A DNA stretch of 64,000 nt from an uncultured Bacteroidaceae bacterium (GTDB lineage Bacteria; Bacteroidota; Bacteroidia; Bacteroidales; Bacteroidaceae), in the NCBI GenBank assembly GCA_905234735.1, contig CAJOJA010000010.1:37918-101917 (forward strand), written 5' to 3'. The translations under genes and the position numbers were made by a program. The notes under the pieces were generated by a model. That model saw only the letters and a program-made list of their open reading frames with translations. It did no database searches and was not told the DNA's origin. Positions 35,549-44,500 of this stretch are shown piece by piece (the first letter of the stretch is position 1; each line of letters opens with the position of its first letter).

Positions 35549-38185
35549 ATGAAGCAAAGATATCTGACACTGTTGCTGTTGCTGACTACGGCCTTGACCA
35601 TGTCGGCACAAACACCGAACAAAGACATAGCCCCAGTGATAGACTACGGGCGCACACCACGCGATTATGTCATTAAGAACATAACCGTGAGTGGTGCACC
35701 CAACTATGACGACTATCTGCTGATTGGTCTGTCAGGCTTGCAGGTGGGACAAAAAATAACCATACCGGGCGACCACATAACCAAGTCCATACGCCGGTAC
35801 TGGCGCCAGGGACTTTTCAGCGACGTGTCCATACGACTGGATAGCGTCATCAACGATTCGGCCTATCTGCATATCCAACTGGCCCCCCACCCTCGTATAT
35901 CCGACATCAACTACACGGGTGTGAAAAAGAGCGAACGTGAGGACATGGAGAAGAAACTGGGTCTGGTGAAGGAAAACCAGATGACGCCCAACACCATCCC
36001 CCGGGCCGTGATTCTGGCCAAGAAATACTTTGATGACAAGGGATACAAAAACGCCGAAATCAACATCACGCAACACGACGACACCTCGAAACCCGGCCGC
36101 GTCATCCTGAATGTAGACATCCAGAAGAACGACAAGGTGAAGGTGAACCACATCTACATCAGTGGCAACAGCAATCTGACGGAAAAGAAGATAAAGGGCA
36201 ACCTCATCAGCAAGGGTGTCCTGAAGACCATTCACGAACGTCACAACATGGGCAGCTGGTTCCGATCGAAGAAGTTCGTTGACAAGAAATATAAGGAAGC
36301 CAAGGATAACCTCATACAGAAATATGCCCAGCTGGGTTTCCGCGATGCCATCATCGTTAGCGACAGCGTGGTGCCCTACAACGATAAGAGTGTGAATGTA
36401 TACATCAACATCGAGGAGGGCCAGAAGTACTACCTGCGCAATATCGAATGGGTGGGCAATACGGTATACAAAACCGAGGACCTGAACAAAGTGCTGGGCA
36501 TGGCAAAAGGTGACGTCTACGACCAAAAACACCTCAACAACCGACTATCGGGCGACGAAGATGCCATTGGTAACCTTTATTACAACAACGGATACGTCTT
36601 CTACCAGTTGGATCCCGTGGAGACCAACATCGTGGGCGACTCGGTGGACCTGGAGATGCGCATCTTCGAGGGTACGCAGGCGCACATCAGTCACATGCGT
36701 ATTAACGGTAACGATCGCGTGTACGAGAACGTCGTACGCCGCGAACTCCGCAACAAACCGGGCGACCTGTTCTCGAAGGAGGCCATGGAACGCTCCTACC
36801 GCGAAATCGCCTCTATGGGTTTCTTCGACCCCGAAGCCATCGACCCCAAGGTGGAGCCCAACAGCACGAACGGTACCGTGGACATGACGTGGGGACTGAC
36901 TCCTAAGTCAAACGACCAGATTGAATTCTCGCTCGGCTACGGACAGACGGGCGTGATTGGAAAAATCGGCCTGCGATTCAACAACTTCTGCATGGCCAAC
37001 CTGTTTAAGAAGAACGGCATACGCCGAGGTGTCATGCCCCAGGGCAACGGAGAGACATTCAGCATCAGCGGTCAGACCAACGGCCGATACTACCAGGCAT
37101 ATAGTTTGTCGTACATGAACCCCTGGTTCGGCGGCAAGCGCCCCAGTACGCTATCCGTGAGCGGATTCTTCTCGAAACAGACCGACATGAGCGACCGCTA
37201 CTATAACTCCGCGGCCTACAACAACTACATGAACTCCTATCTCTACGGTGCAGGATACGGCTACGGATATGGCTCGAACTACTATGAGAACTTCTACGAC
37301 CCAGACAAGTATGTGAAGATTCTGGGCGTCTCCGTCGGATGGGGTAAACGTCTGTCCTGGCCGGACGACTATTTCCAGTTCATGGCCGAACTGGGCTACA
37401 CACGCTATATGCTGAAGGAGTGGCAATACTTCCTTGTAGCCAACGGCAACTGTAACTCGTTGGCACTGACACTGTCACTATCACGTACGTCAACAGACAA
37501 CCAGATATTCCCCCGCCGAGGCAGCGAGTTCCTGTTCTCTGTGTCACTGACACCCCCCGTCAGTCTGATAGAGAACAAGGACTTCAAGAACCTGGCCACG
37601 AACCGCAACTCGGTGACCTACGACCGTGAGTTGCAGGACAAGTACCGCTGGATAGAATACCATAAGTGGAAGTTCAAAGCGCGCAACTTCATCGCACTGA
37701 CCCGTGGCAGCAAGTGTCTGGTGCTGATGACCCGCATCGAATTCGGTCTGCTGGGCCACTACAACAAATATAAGAAGAGCCCCTTCGAAACCTTCTACAT
37801 GGGTGGTGACGGTATGTCGGGCTACAGTTCCAGCTACGCCACAGAAACCATCGGACTGCGCGGATACGACAACGGGTCCATTACCCAGTGGCAGGGCTAC
37901 GGCTACGCCTACGACCGTCTGACCGTGGAACTACGCTATCCCATCATGTTAGGAAACTCTGCCAACATCTATGCTCTCACGTTCCTGGAAGGTGGTAACG
38001 CATGGAACAACGTCCGCAACTTCAACCCATTCGACATGAAGCGCTCGGCAGGCGTGGGCGTGCGCATCATTCTGCCCATGGTGGGTCTGCTGGGTATCGA
38101 CTGGGCCTACGGTTTCGACAAGGTGAACGGCAGCAGCCAGTACGGTGGCAGTCAATTCCACTTCGTTCTCGGACAAGAATTCTAA
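35549..38185 (+). CDS. bamA: Outer-membrane assembly factor BamA
   Basis: 878 residues. Inserts beta-barrel proteins into the outer membrane. After a signal peptide (TLLLLLTTALTMSAQ) come POTRA domains to about residue 430 (e.g. VNHIYISGNSNLTEKKIKGN, ISHMRINGNDRVYENVVRRE), then the C-terminal barrel. GGDGMSGYSSSYATETIGLRGY corresponds to the conserved barrel-loop (VRGF-like, here LRGY) region, and the protein ends in the aromatic FHFVLGQEF needed for barrel assembly. A Tyr/Gly/Asn-rich loop near residues 550-590 is unusual. Confidence 0.94.
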   Translation: MKQRYLTLLLLLTTALTMSAQTPNKDIAPVIDYGRTPRDYVIKNITVSGAPNYDDYLLIGLSGLQVGQKITIPGDHITKSIRRYWRQGLFSDVSIRLDSVINDSAYLHIQLAPHPRISDINYTGVKKSEREDMEKKLGLVKENQMTPNTIPRAVILAKKYFDDKGYKNAEINITQHDDTSKPGRVILNVDIQKNDKVKVNHIYISGNSNLTEKKIKGNLISKGVLKTIHERHNMGSWFRSKKFVDKKYKEAKDNLIQKYAQLGFRDAIIVSDSVVPYNDKSVNVYINIEEGQKYYLRNIEWVGNTVYKTEDLNKVLGMAKGDVYDQKHLNNRLSGDEDAIGNLYYNNGYVFYQLDPVETNIVGDSVDLEMRIFEGTQAHISHMRINGNDRVYENVVRRELRNKPGDLFSKEAMERSYREIASMGFFDPEAIDPKVEPNSTNGTVDMTWGLTPKSNDQIEFSLGYGQTGVIGKIGLRFNNFCMANLFKKNGIRRGVMPQGNGETFSISGQTNGRYYQAYSLSYMNPWFGGKRPSTLSVSGFFSKQTDMSDRYYNSAAYNNYMNSYLYGAGYGYGYGSNYYENFYDPDKYVKILGVSVGWGKRLSWPDDYFQFMAELGYTRYMLKEWQYFLVANGNCNSLALTLSLSRTSTDNQIFPRRGSEFLFSVSLTPPVSLIENKDFKNLATNRNSVTYDRELQDKYRWIEYHKWKFKARNFIALTRGSKCLVLMTRIEFGLLGHYNKYKKSPFETFYMGGDGMSGYSSSYATETIGLRGYDNGSITQWQGYGYAYDRLTVELRYPIMLGNSANIYALTFLEGGNAWNNVRNFNPFDMKRSAGVGVRIILPMVGLLGIDWAYGFDKVNGSSQYGGSQFHFVLGQEF

Positions 38186-38224
38186 TCCCATAAGACTTAA
38201 ATGAACAATAAATAAAGAACAGAT

Positions 38225-38734
38225 ATGAAACGATTGCTAATTATGCTGATGGTGGCACTGGGTGCCATTACAGCAAACGCACAGAAGTTTGCCCTTGTAG
38301 ACATGGAATACATCTTGAGGAACATTCCGGCCTACGAACGCGCCAACGAACAATTGAACCAAGTCTCCAAGAAGTGGCAAGCCGAAGTAGATGCCCTGCA
38401 GACTGAAGCCCAAAACCTGTACAAGAACTACCAGAACGAGGCCGTCTTCCTCTCCGAAGAACAAAAAAACAAGAAAGAGGAAGCCATCGTGGCCAAGGAG
38501 AAGGAAGCCAGCGAATTGAAGAAGAAGTATTTCGGCCCAGACGGAGAACTTTTCAAGAAACGCGAAAGCCTGATGACACCGATCCAGGACGAGATATACA
38601 ATGCCGTGAAGGACATCTCCGAACAGAAGGGCTACAGCCTCATCCTGGACCGTGCCTCCGACGCTGGCATCATCTTTGCCTCACCCAAGGTGGACATCAG
38701 CAACGAAGTGCTCACCAAACTGGGATACAACTAA
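38225..38734 (+). CDS. OmpH/Skp-family periplasmic chaperone 1
   Basis: 169 residues, signal peptide MKRLLIMLMVALGAITANAQ. KFALVDMEYILRNIPAYERA is the family opening, followed by a long charged coiled coil (about residues 40-110) that forms the tentacles of the trimer. Follows bamA by 39 bases. First of three tandem ompH-like genes. Confidence 0.88.
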   Translation: MKRLLIMLMVALGAITANAQKFALVDMEYILRNIPAYERANEQLNQVSKKWQAEVDALQTEAQNLYKNYQNEAVFLSEEQKNKKEEAIVAKEKEASELKKKYFGPDGELFKKRESLMTPIQDEIYNAVKDISEQKGYSLILDRASDAGIIFASPKVDISNEVLTKLGYN

Positions 38735-38737
38735 TTA

Positions 38738-38788
38738 TAAGAACCACAAGACTTATATGAACTATAAGACACATAAGACCTATAAATT
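38738..38788 (+). repeat. Decamer-like repeat between ompH genes
   Basis: Words AAGACTTATA, ACTATAAGAC, ACATAAGACC and TATAAATTTA follow at roughly 10-base spacing; related to the cluster at 28856-28891. Confidence 0.45.
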
Positions 38789-38807
38789 TAATAATAATAA
38801 AAAAGTT

Positions 38808-39314
38808 ATGAAAAAGATTTTATTTGTGATGCTGATGCTCGCTCCCATGAGCATCTTTGCCCAGAAGTTTGCTCATTTCAACAGCGCAGATGTGCTGCCC
38901 GCAATGCCAGAGTACAAGACAGCCAGCGACGAGATACAGAAGCTGAGCACGCAGTACGAAGAGGAACTTGCCCGTCTGCAGAAGGAATTCCAGACAAAAG
39001 CCGAGGAGTACCAGAAACTCTCCGAAGCCGGCAATACAGCTCAGGCCATCCTGCAGAGCAAGGAACAGGAACTGCAGAAGATGAACGAGAGCATCCAGCA
39101 GTTCTACCAGGCTAGCCAACAGGATCTGCAGAAACAGCAGCAGGAGAAGCTGGGTGCCATCCAAGCTAAAGTGATAGCTGCCATCAAGAAGATTGGTGAG
39201 GCTGGCGGTTACATCTACATAGTAGACACCACTGGCGGCGCCATCCCCTTCATCAACGAAACCCTGAGCACTAATGTCACCGCACAGGTAAAAGCCGAGT
39301 TGGGCATCAAATAG
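38808..39314 (+). CDS. OmpH/Skp-family periplasmic chaperone 2
   Basis: 168 residues. The ATG at 38808 is chosen because the signal peptide MKKILFVMLMLAPMSIFAQ starts there. KFAHFNSADVLPAMPEYKTA opens the mature protein; residues about 45-125 are a glutamine-rich coiled coil. Paralog of its neighbours. Confidence 0.87.
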   Translation: MKKILFVMLMLAPMSIFAQKFAHFNSADVLPAMPEYKTASDEIQKLSTQYEEELARLQKEFQTKAEEYQKLSEAGNTAQAILQSKEQELQKMNESIQQFYQASQQDLQKQQQEKLGAIQAKVIAAIKKIGEAGGYIYIVDTTGGAIPFINETLSTNVTAQVKAELGIK

Positions 39315-39338
39315 TTTAAAGTCTAAAAGCTAATAATT

Positions 39339-39881
39339 ATGAGACGTTACGCATTAATTCTCATTTTCTCATTTTCTCATTTTCTCATTGGCGGAGCAAA
39401 CGCCCAAGTGAAAATTGGATACCTCAGTTACGATTCCATTCTGCACTGCATGCCCGAGTATGTTCAGGCTCAGAAGAACATGGCCGAACTGCGCGAGAAG
39501 TATGAACAGGAAGCCACTCGCGGCGAAACGGAATTTCAGCGTAAGTTCTCCGACTTCCTCCAAGGGCAGAAGGACTTCCCCGAAAACATCCTACTCAAGC
39601 GCCAGGCCGAACTTCAGACCCTGATGGAGGCCGGCATCAAGTTCCGTCAAGAAGCTCAACAACTGCTGCAGCGTGCCGAACAGGAGATGCTGGACAGCGT
39701 CAGTAAACGTCTCGACATGGCAGTTCAGGCCGTAGGTGTAGAAGGAGGGTACGTCACTATTCTGAATACCGACAACCATCAGTGTCCTTTCCTGAGCCCC
39801 GAAATGAGTGTGGACGTCACCAATGCCGTACTGCGACTGCTGGGACTGAAAGAGCCTGAACCTGCAACAGGAAACGAATAG
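39339..39881 (+). CDS. OmpH/Skp-family periplasmic chaperone 3, octamer repeat in signal peptide
   Basis: 180 residues. KIGYLSYDSILHCMPEYVQA and the following coiled coil (about 45-125) place it with the two upstream genes, though it is more diverged and has an extra C-terminal tail (KEPEPATGNE). The signal peptide (LILIFSFSHFLIGGANA) is encoded largely by a TCATTTTC octamer array, so slippage by one unit would shift the frame before the mature protein. The stop is one base before the murI start. Confidence 0.85.
   Translation: MRRYALILIFSFSHFLIGGANAQVKIGYLSYDSILHCMPEYVQAQKNMAELREKYEQEATRGETEFQRKFSDFLQGQKDFPENILLKRQAELQTLMEAGIKFRQEAQQLLQRAEQEMLDSVSKRLDMAVQAVGVEGGYVTILNTDNHQCPFLSPEMSVDVTNAVLRLLGLKEPEPATGNE
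39358..39389 (+). repeat. TCATTTTC octamer tandem repeat inside a signal-peptide coding region
   Basis: Three perfect copies (39361-39384) with partial copies on both sides. The unit length is not a multiple of three. Confidence 0.8.
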
Positions 39882-39882
39882 T

Positions 39883-40698
39883 ATGGGGCCTATCGGTATA
39901 TTCGACTCTGGTTATGGCGGACTAACCGTGCTGCGCCAGATTCGGCATCTGATGCCTCAATACGATTATCTCTACCTCGGCGATAATGCGCGTGCCCCTT
40001 ACGGCACGCGCTCGTTCGAGGTAGTATACCAGTTCACCCTGCAGGCCGTGCGCCGACTCTTTGAACTCGGTTGCCCGTTGGTCATTCTGGCCTGCAATAC
40101 AGCTTCAGCCAAAGCCCTGCGCAATATCCAGCAACGCGACTTACCCCAAATCGACCCATCGCGACGCGTACTAGGAGTTATCCGCCCTACAGCAGAATGC
40201 GTGGGCGATATCACCCATACACGCCACATTGGCATCATGGCCACACCCGGTACCATTCGGAGCCAAACCTACGACATTGAGATACAAAAGCTCCATCCCG
40301 ACATCCATGTCACAGGACAAGCCTGCCCTCTATGGGTACCTCTAATAGAAAATATGGAACACCTCTCTCCCGGAGCCGACTACTTTGTACGGAAATACAT
40401 TGACCAACTGCTACAACGCGACCCCGAGATAGACACCATCATTCTCGGCTGTACCCATTATCCACTGCTTTTGGAAAAGATTCGCAGACACACCCCAACT
40501 GGTATTCGTCTTATCAGTCAAGGACCCTACGTAGCTCGTAGCCTGCAGGACTATTTGTCGCGACATCCCGATATGGCCGAACGTCTGAGTCAGAATGGTG
40601 TCAGCAACTTCCTTACTACAGAACAGCCTCAGGCATTTGCAGAGAGTACCGCAACATTCCTGGGAGAGACTGTTGAAGCCCATAACATTACACTATAA
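39883..40698 (+). CDS. murI: Glutamate racemase
   Basis: 271 residues. Makes D-glutamate for peptidoglycan. IGIFDSGYGGLTVL at the N-terminus and the two catalytic cysteines, Cys71 in LACNTASAKA and Cys190 in LGCTHYPLL, are all present. Last gene of the envelope run; convergent with lpxB 42 bases later. Confidence 0.95.
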   Translation: MGPIGIFDSGYGGLTVLRQIRHLMPQYDYLYLGDNARAPYGTRSFEVVYQFTLQAVRRLFELGCPLVILACNTASAKALRNIQQRDLPQIDPSRRVLGVIRPTAECVGDITHTRHIGIMATPGTIRSQTYDIEIQKLHPDIHVTGQACPLWVPLIENMEHLSPGADYFVRKYIDQLLQRDPEIDTIILGCTHYPLLLEKIRRHTPTGIRLISQGPYVARSLQDYLSRHPDMAERLSQNGVSNFLTTEQPQAFAESTATFLGETVEAHNITL

Positions 40699-40740
40699 GA
40701 CATCTTAATAAGGAACGCGCATACACACGTATGTAAGCAC

Positions 40741-41880
40741 CTATTTGTGGGCCACAATATACTCCGCAGCATGTTGGGGAGCACCTGGCTCGCCCAATCG
40801 AGCAGCCACTTCGTCGTAGCCCTGCAACATGGCCTCACGTCCTTCGCCGCCAGGCAGAATACGCAGCAATTCCAGCCGCAGACGATCAACGTTCATGTCA
40901 GCTCCCACCAATTCAGGAACGACTAAACGGTCCGCAACAAGGTTTACCAATGAAATGTAAGGGATTTTTATAAGTATACGCCGCAACAATCGGAAGAAAG
41001 GGGCCATCGTTAAAAAGTAGCAAACGACCTGAGGCACACGGAACAATGCCGTCTCCAGAGTGGCTGTTCCGCTGGTAACCAACGCCGCCGTGCTGTGTTG
41101 GAGTATATGGTAAGTCTGCCCATATAGGATACGAACAGAGGAGGTCCCAATTAGCCGATGATAATAGTCTGGACTAATTCCAGGAGCCCCAGCCACAACA
41201 AACTGATACCGATCGGAAAGAGGTTCTACGGCGTGCAGCATTCGACAGAGATTGTCACGGATTTCCTGTCGACGGCTGCCTGCCAAGAGCGCAATAACAG
41301 GACGCCTCGAAAGATTATTATCTTCGATGAAATCGGAGAAATCGACTGTATGATGCTTTTCAAAGGCCCGAACTTCGTCCAAGGTGGGATTACCGACATA
41401 AGTGATGAGATGTTCTGCCTGATGTCTACGATAAAAGTCAATTTCAAAAGGCAAGATAGAAAGTACGTGGTGAACATAACGCTTGATGTCTTTCATGCGC
41501 CACTCCTTCCAAGCCCATACTTTGGGGGATATGTAATAAAAAATCCGAACATCGGGCAAATGCCGGGAAACGAATTTCGCCATACTCAGATTAAAACCCG
41601 GATAATCCACTAACAAGAGTACATCAGGATGCCAGGCAAGGATGTCCTTCTTGCAGTGTTTCATTCCTCGCATGATGGTCCCGATGTGAGTAATGACGGG
41701 AACAAAACCCATATATGCCAATGTCTGGTAGTGCCGAACGAGCACTCCGCCCTCAGCCTGCATCAAGTCACCTCCGATGAAACGAAAATCGGCCTGATTA
41801 TCACGCTCTTTGAGAGCCTTCATCAGGTGGGAGGCATGAAGGTCGCCACTGGCCTCACCGGCAATCAGGTAGTATTTCAT
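40741..41880 (-). CDS. lpxB: Lipid-A-disaccharide synthase
   Basis: 379 residues. Joins lipid X and UDP-diacylglucosamine in lipid A synthesis at the inner membrane. YLIAGEASGDLHASHLM, the LVDYPGFNLSMAKF block and YYISPKVWAWKEWR are family signatures, and LVTSGTATLETAL is the nucleotide-sugar site. The ATG overlaps the surE stop (ATGA). Confidence 0.95.
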   Translation of the reverse strand: MKYYLIAGEASGDLHASHLMKALKERDNQADFRFIGGDLMQAEGGVLVRHYQTLAYMGFVPVITHIGTIMRGMKHCKKDILAWHPDVLLLVDYPGFNLSMAKFVSRHLPDVRIFYYISPKVWAWKEWRMKDIKRYVHHVLSILPFEIDFYRRHQAEHLITYVGNPTLDEVRAFEKHHTVDFSDFIEDNNLSRRPVIALLAGSRRQEIRDNLCRMLHAVEPLSDRYQFVVAGAPGISPDYYHRLIGTSSVRILYGQTYHILQHSTAALVTSGTATLETALFRVPQVVCYFLTMAPFFRLLRRILIKIPYISLVNLVADRLVVPELVGADMNVDRLRLELLRILPGGEGREAMLQGYDEVAARLGEPGAPQHAAEYIVAHK

Positions 41881-42641
41881 GCTAATGGAGCCAGTTTACT
41901 CAGTTCTTGATAGGCTGTCATGTCGAGATGAATAGGCGTGATAGATCCATAGCCGTGATCCAATGCCCAATAGTCTGTATCCTCACTATGAGGTTCCAGG
42001 TTCAGGAAGTGACCCGTCAGCCAAAAGGCGTTCATGCCACGTGGGTTGTTGGCCGATATCCACTCCTGTACCCAACGACCGCGCCCCATACGGCAGACCC
42101 GCATACCAGCCAGTTGAGGAACCTCGGGGAAGTTGACATTCAAACAAACATCTTGCGCCAGTCCGTGGATAAGCACGAATTTGGCAATACGCACTATCTC
42201 ATCGACATAAGGTGTGAAGTCACAATGGTGACTCAGCGTACGCAGACTGAAGCCAATGGAAGGAATGCCCTTCATGCACCCCTCGATAACGGCTCCCATT
42301 GTGCCACTATAGTGGATACTAAACGAGGCATTGTCGCCGTGGTTAATACCCGAAACGACAAGGTCGGGCTGACGGGGACATACCTCTTCCAGGGCTATTT
42401 TCACACAATCCACAGGACTTCCCGAGCAGGCATACACCATCAGATGCGGACGTTCCATGTCGGCACGACGGCGCAACGTGACAGCCTGAGTACACGTAAT
42501 CGCACAGGCTGCACCGGAACGGGCCGAATCAGGAGCCACGACAACGACATCACCCAACCGAAGCATCAATTCAGAAAGCACGCCGATGCCCTGGGCTGAC
42601 ACTCCGTCGTCGTTGGTTATCAATATGAGTTTACGTTCCAT
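41877..42641 (-). CDS. surE: 5'/3'-nucleotidase SurE
   Basis: 254 residues. Metal-dependent nucleoside monophosphate phosphatase. ILITNDDGVSAQGI carries the Asp-Asp metal ligands, and VVSGINHGDNASFSIHYSGT and APDSARSGAACAIT the other conserved blocks. The ATG at 42641 is preferred over a TTG three codons upstream. Confidence 0.94.
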   Translation of the reverse strand: MERKLILITNDDGVSAQGIGVLSELMLRLGDVVVVAPDSARSGAACAITCTQAVTLRRRADMERPHLMVYACSGSPVDCVKIALEEVCPRQPDLVVSGINHGDNASFSIHYSGTMGAVIEGCMKGIPSIGFSLRTLSHHCDFTPYVDEIVRIAKFVLIHGLAQDVCLNVNFPEVPQLAGMRVCRMGRGRWVQEWISANNPRGMNAFWLTGHFLNLEPHSEDTDYWALDHGYGSITPIHLDMTAYQELSKLAPLA

Positions 42642-42661
42642 AAAATTCAACTTTAGGGCTG

Positions 42662-42669
42662 CAAAGTTA
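42662..42669 (-). promoter_or_regulatory. Putative -7 box of surE-lpxB
   Basis: TAACTTTG on the minus strand, 21 bases before the surE ATG. Confidence 0.55.
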
Positions 42670-42679
42670 GCAAAAAAGT

Positions 42680-42714
42680 GTTAAGTTATCAACAAAATCG
42701 TTAAGTTATCAACA
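42680..42714. repeat. Direct repeat containing two DnaA-box-like sites upstream of parA
   Basis: GTTAAGTTATCAACA occurs at 42680-42694 and 42700-42714, exactly 20 bases apart. Each holds TTATCAACA, one base from the DnaA box TTATCCACA. A small palindrome, TCCTCAT-AAA-ATGAGGA, follows at 42729-42745. The stretch is AT-rich and lies between the divergent surE and parA promoters. Confidence 0.55.
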
Positions 42715-42763
42715 CAAATTGCATTCTTTCCTCATAAAATGAGGATAATTGCAAATAAAATTG

Positions 42764-42771
42764 TACTTTTG
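42764..42771 (+). promoter_or_regulatory. Putative -7 box of parA
   Basis: TACTTTTG, 30 bases before the parA ATG. Confidence 0.55.
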
Positions 42772-42800
42772 CCAAGAAGAACTATACGAGAACATCTGAC

Positions 42801-43571
42801 ATGGCAAAAATCATCACATTAGCCAACCAAAAGGGGGGTGTAGGCAAGACCACGACAAGCATGAACCTGGCTGCCTCATTGGCCACCCTGGAAAAAAAAG
42901 TCCTGCTCATTGACGCCGACCCTCAGGCAAACGCCTCGTCAGGACTGGGCGTGGACATTTCACAGATTGACAGTTCACTCTACAACTGCCTCGTTGAGCG
43001 CGCTGACATGCGCGCTGCAATTTACACCACAGAAATTGACGGATTAGACATCATTCCCTCGCACATCGACCTGGTGGGCGCAGAAGTGGGAATGTTGCAA
43101 ATGCCCAATCGCGAAAAAGTGATGGCGGAGTTACTGAAACCCATCCGCGATGATTACGATTACATACTCATTGACTGCAGCCCGTCGCTGGGTCTTATTG
43201 TCGTAAATGCATTGACGGCAGCCGACTCAGTCATCATCCCCGTGCAGTGCGAATACTTCGCCCTGGAGGGTCTTAGCAAACTACTAAATACCATACGTAT
43301 CATCAAGAGTCGATTAAATCCCAAACTGGAAATTGAAGGTTTCTTGCTGACAATGTATGATCGGCGCCTGCGTCTTGCCAATCAGGTGTACGACGAGGTA
43401 AAGCGCCATTTCCAGGAACTGGTCTTTAAGACAGTTATACAGCGCAACGTGAAACTTGGCGAAGCTCCTGGACATGGAATGCCCGTTATCCTATACGATG
43501 CAGATTCTACTGGAGCCCGCGATTACCTGGCTTTGGCCAACGAAATCGTGAAAAAGAATGAACCTAAGTAA
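42801..43571 (+). CDS. parA: Chromosome-partitioning ATPase ParA (Soj)
   Basis: 256 residues. Deviant Walker A motif KGGVGKTTTSMN at 11-22, LIDADPQANASSGLG, and Walker B YILIDCSPSLGLI. The short form without N-terminal helix-turn-helix is the chromosomal type. It works with the adjacent ParB in origin segregation. First gene of a long plus-strand run. Confidence 0.94.
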   Translation: MAKIITLANQKGGVGKTTTSMNLAASLATLEKKVLLIDADPQANASSGLGVDISQIDSSLYNCLVERADMRAAIYTTEIDGLDIIPSHIDLVGAEVGMLQMPNREKVMAELLKPIRDDYDYILIDCSPSLGLIVVNALTAADSVIIPVQCEYFALEGLSKLLNTIRIIKSRLNPKLEIEGFLLTMYDRRLRLANQVYDEVKRHFQELVFKTVIQRNVKLGEAPGHGMPVILYDADSTGARDYLALANEIVKKNEPK

Positions 43572-43606
43572 TTATTTGACATTTAACACTTGACATCTAC
43601 AACCAC

Positions 43607-44500
43607 ATGGCAGTACACAAGAAATACCCAGCTTTGGGGCGCGGTCTGGACGTGCTGATGCGTACCGATGAGGTACACACAGGCGGTTCGTCAAGCATCA
43701 ACGAGGTCAGCATAGCAGCCATTAAAGCCAACCCAAATCAGCCACGCCGTGAGTTTGACGAAACCGCCATGCGCGAATTGGCAGACAGCATACGCGAAAT
43801 AGGCATCATACAGCCCATCACTGTCCGCGATATGGGCGACGGCACATTCGTAATCATTGCCGGCGAACGCCGCTGGCGCGCCAGTCAGATGGCCGGTCTC
43901 AACACCATACCAGCCTACATACGCACCGTAGACGATGAGAACATGATGGAGATGGCACTGGTGGAAAACATCCAGCGCGAAAACCTGAATTCGATGGAAA
44001 TAGCCTTAGCCTACCAACACTTGATAGAACAATACGACCTGACCCAGGAAAGGTTGAGCGAACGAGTAGGCAAGAATCGCACCACCATAACCAACTACCT
44101 CCGGCTACTGAAACTTCCGGCTCAGATACAAATGGGACTGAAAAACCGTACCATCGACATGGGGCATGCCCGTGCCCTGCTTGCGCTGGACGACCCAGCC
44201 CTGCAGCTGAAAGTATACGATGAGTTGCAGAAGACGGGGCTGAGTGTGCGCAAAGTTGAGGAGATGGTAAAGGAATTAGCACACGGTGGCGTTGTGAAGG
44301 CTGGCGACAAGCGCATCAAGGGGAAGGGAACCACACTGTCGCCCGCCTATAGCGAACTGAAAGACGTGTTAGCCAACTACTTCCAGACGCGAGTGCAACT
44401 CACGTGCAGCGATAAGGGACGGGGGAAAATCACCATTCCCTTCGCCAACGAAAAGGAGTTGGAACGCATCGTCAATCTCTTTGACCAACTGAAACATTGA
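43607..44500 (+). CDS. parB: Chromosome-partitioning protein ParB
   Basis: 297 residues. INEVSIAAIKANPNQPRREF, GIIQPITVRDMGDGTFVIIAGERRWRA (the CTP-binding GERR block) and the helix-turn-helix VGKNRTTITNYLRLLKL are all present, followed by a C-terminal dimerisation region. No parS-like site was recognised in the window. The stop overlaps the next start as TTGA. Confidence 0.94.
   Translation: MAVHKKYPALGRGLDVLMRTDEVHTGGSSSINEVSIAAIKANPNQPRREFDETAMRELADSIREIGIIQPITVRDMGDGTFVIIAGERRWRASQMAGLNTIPAYIRTVDDENMMEMALVENIQRENLNSMEIALAYQHLIEQYDLTQERLSERVGKNRTTITNYLRLLKLPAQIQMGLKNRTIDMGHARALLALDDPALQLKVYDELQKTGLSVRKVEEMVKELAHGGVVKAGDKRIKGKGTTLSPAYSELKDVLANYFQTRVQLTCSDKGRGKITIPFANEKELERIVNLFDQLKH

Noticed and set aside
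42642..44500. parS site near parAB
   Set aside because: I looked for a TGTTTCACGTGAAACA-like 16-mer and found none that I could support.
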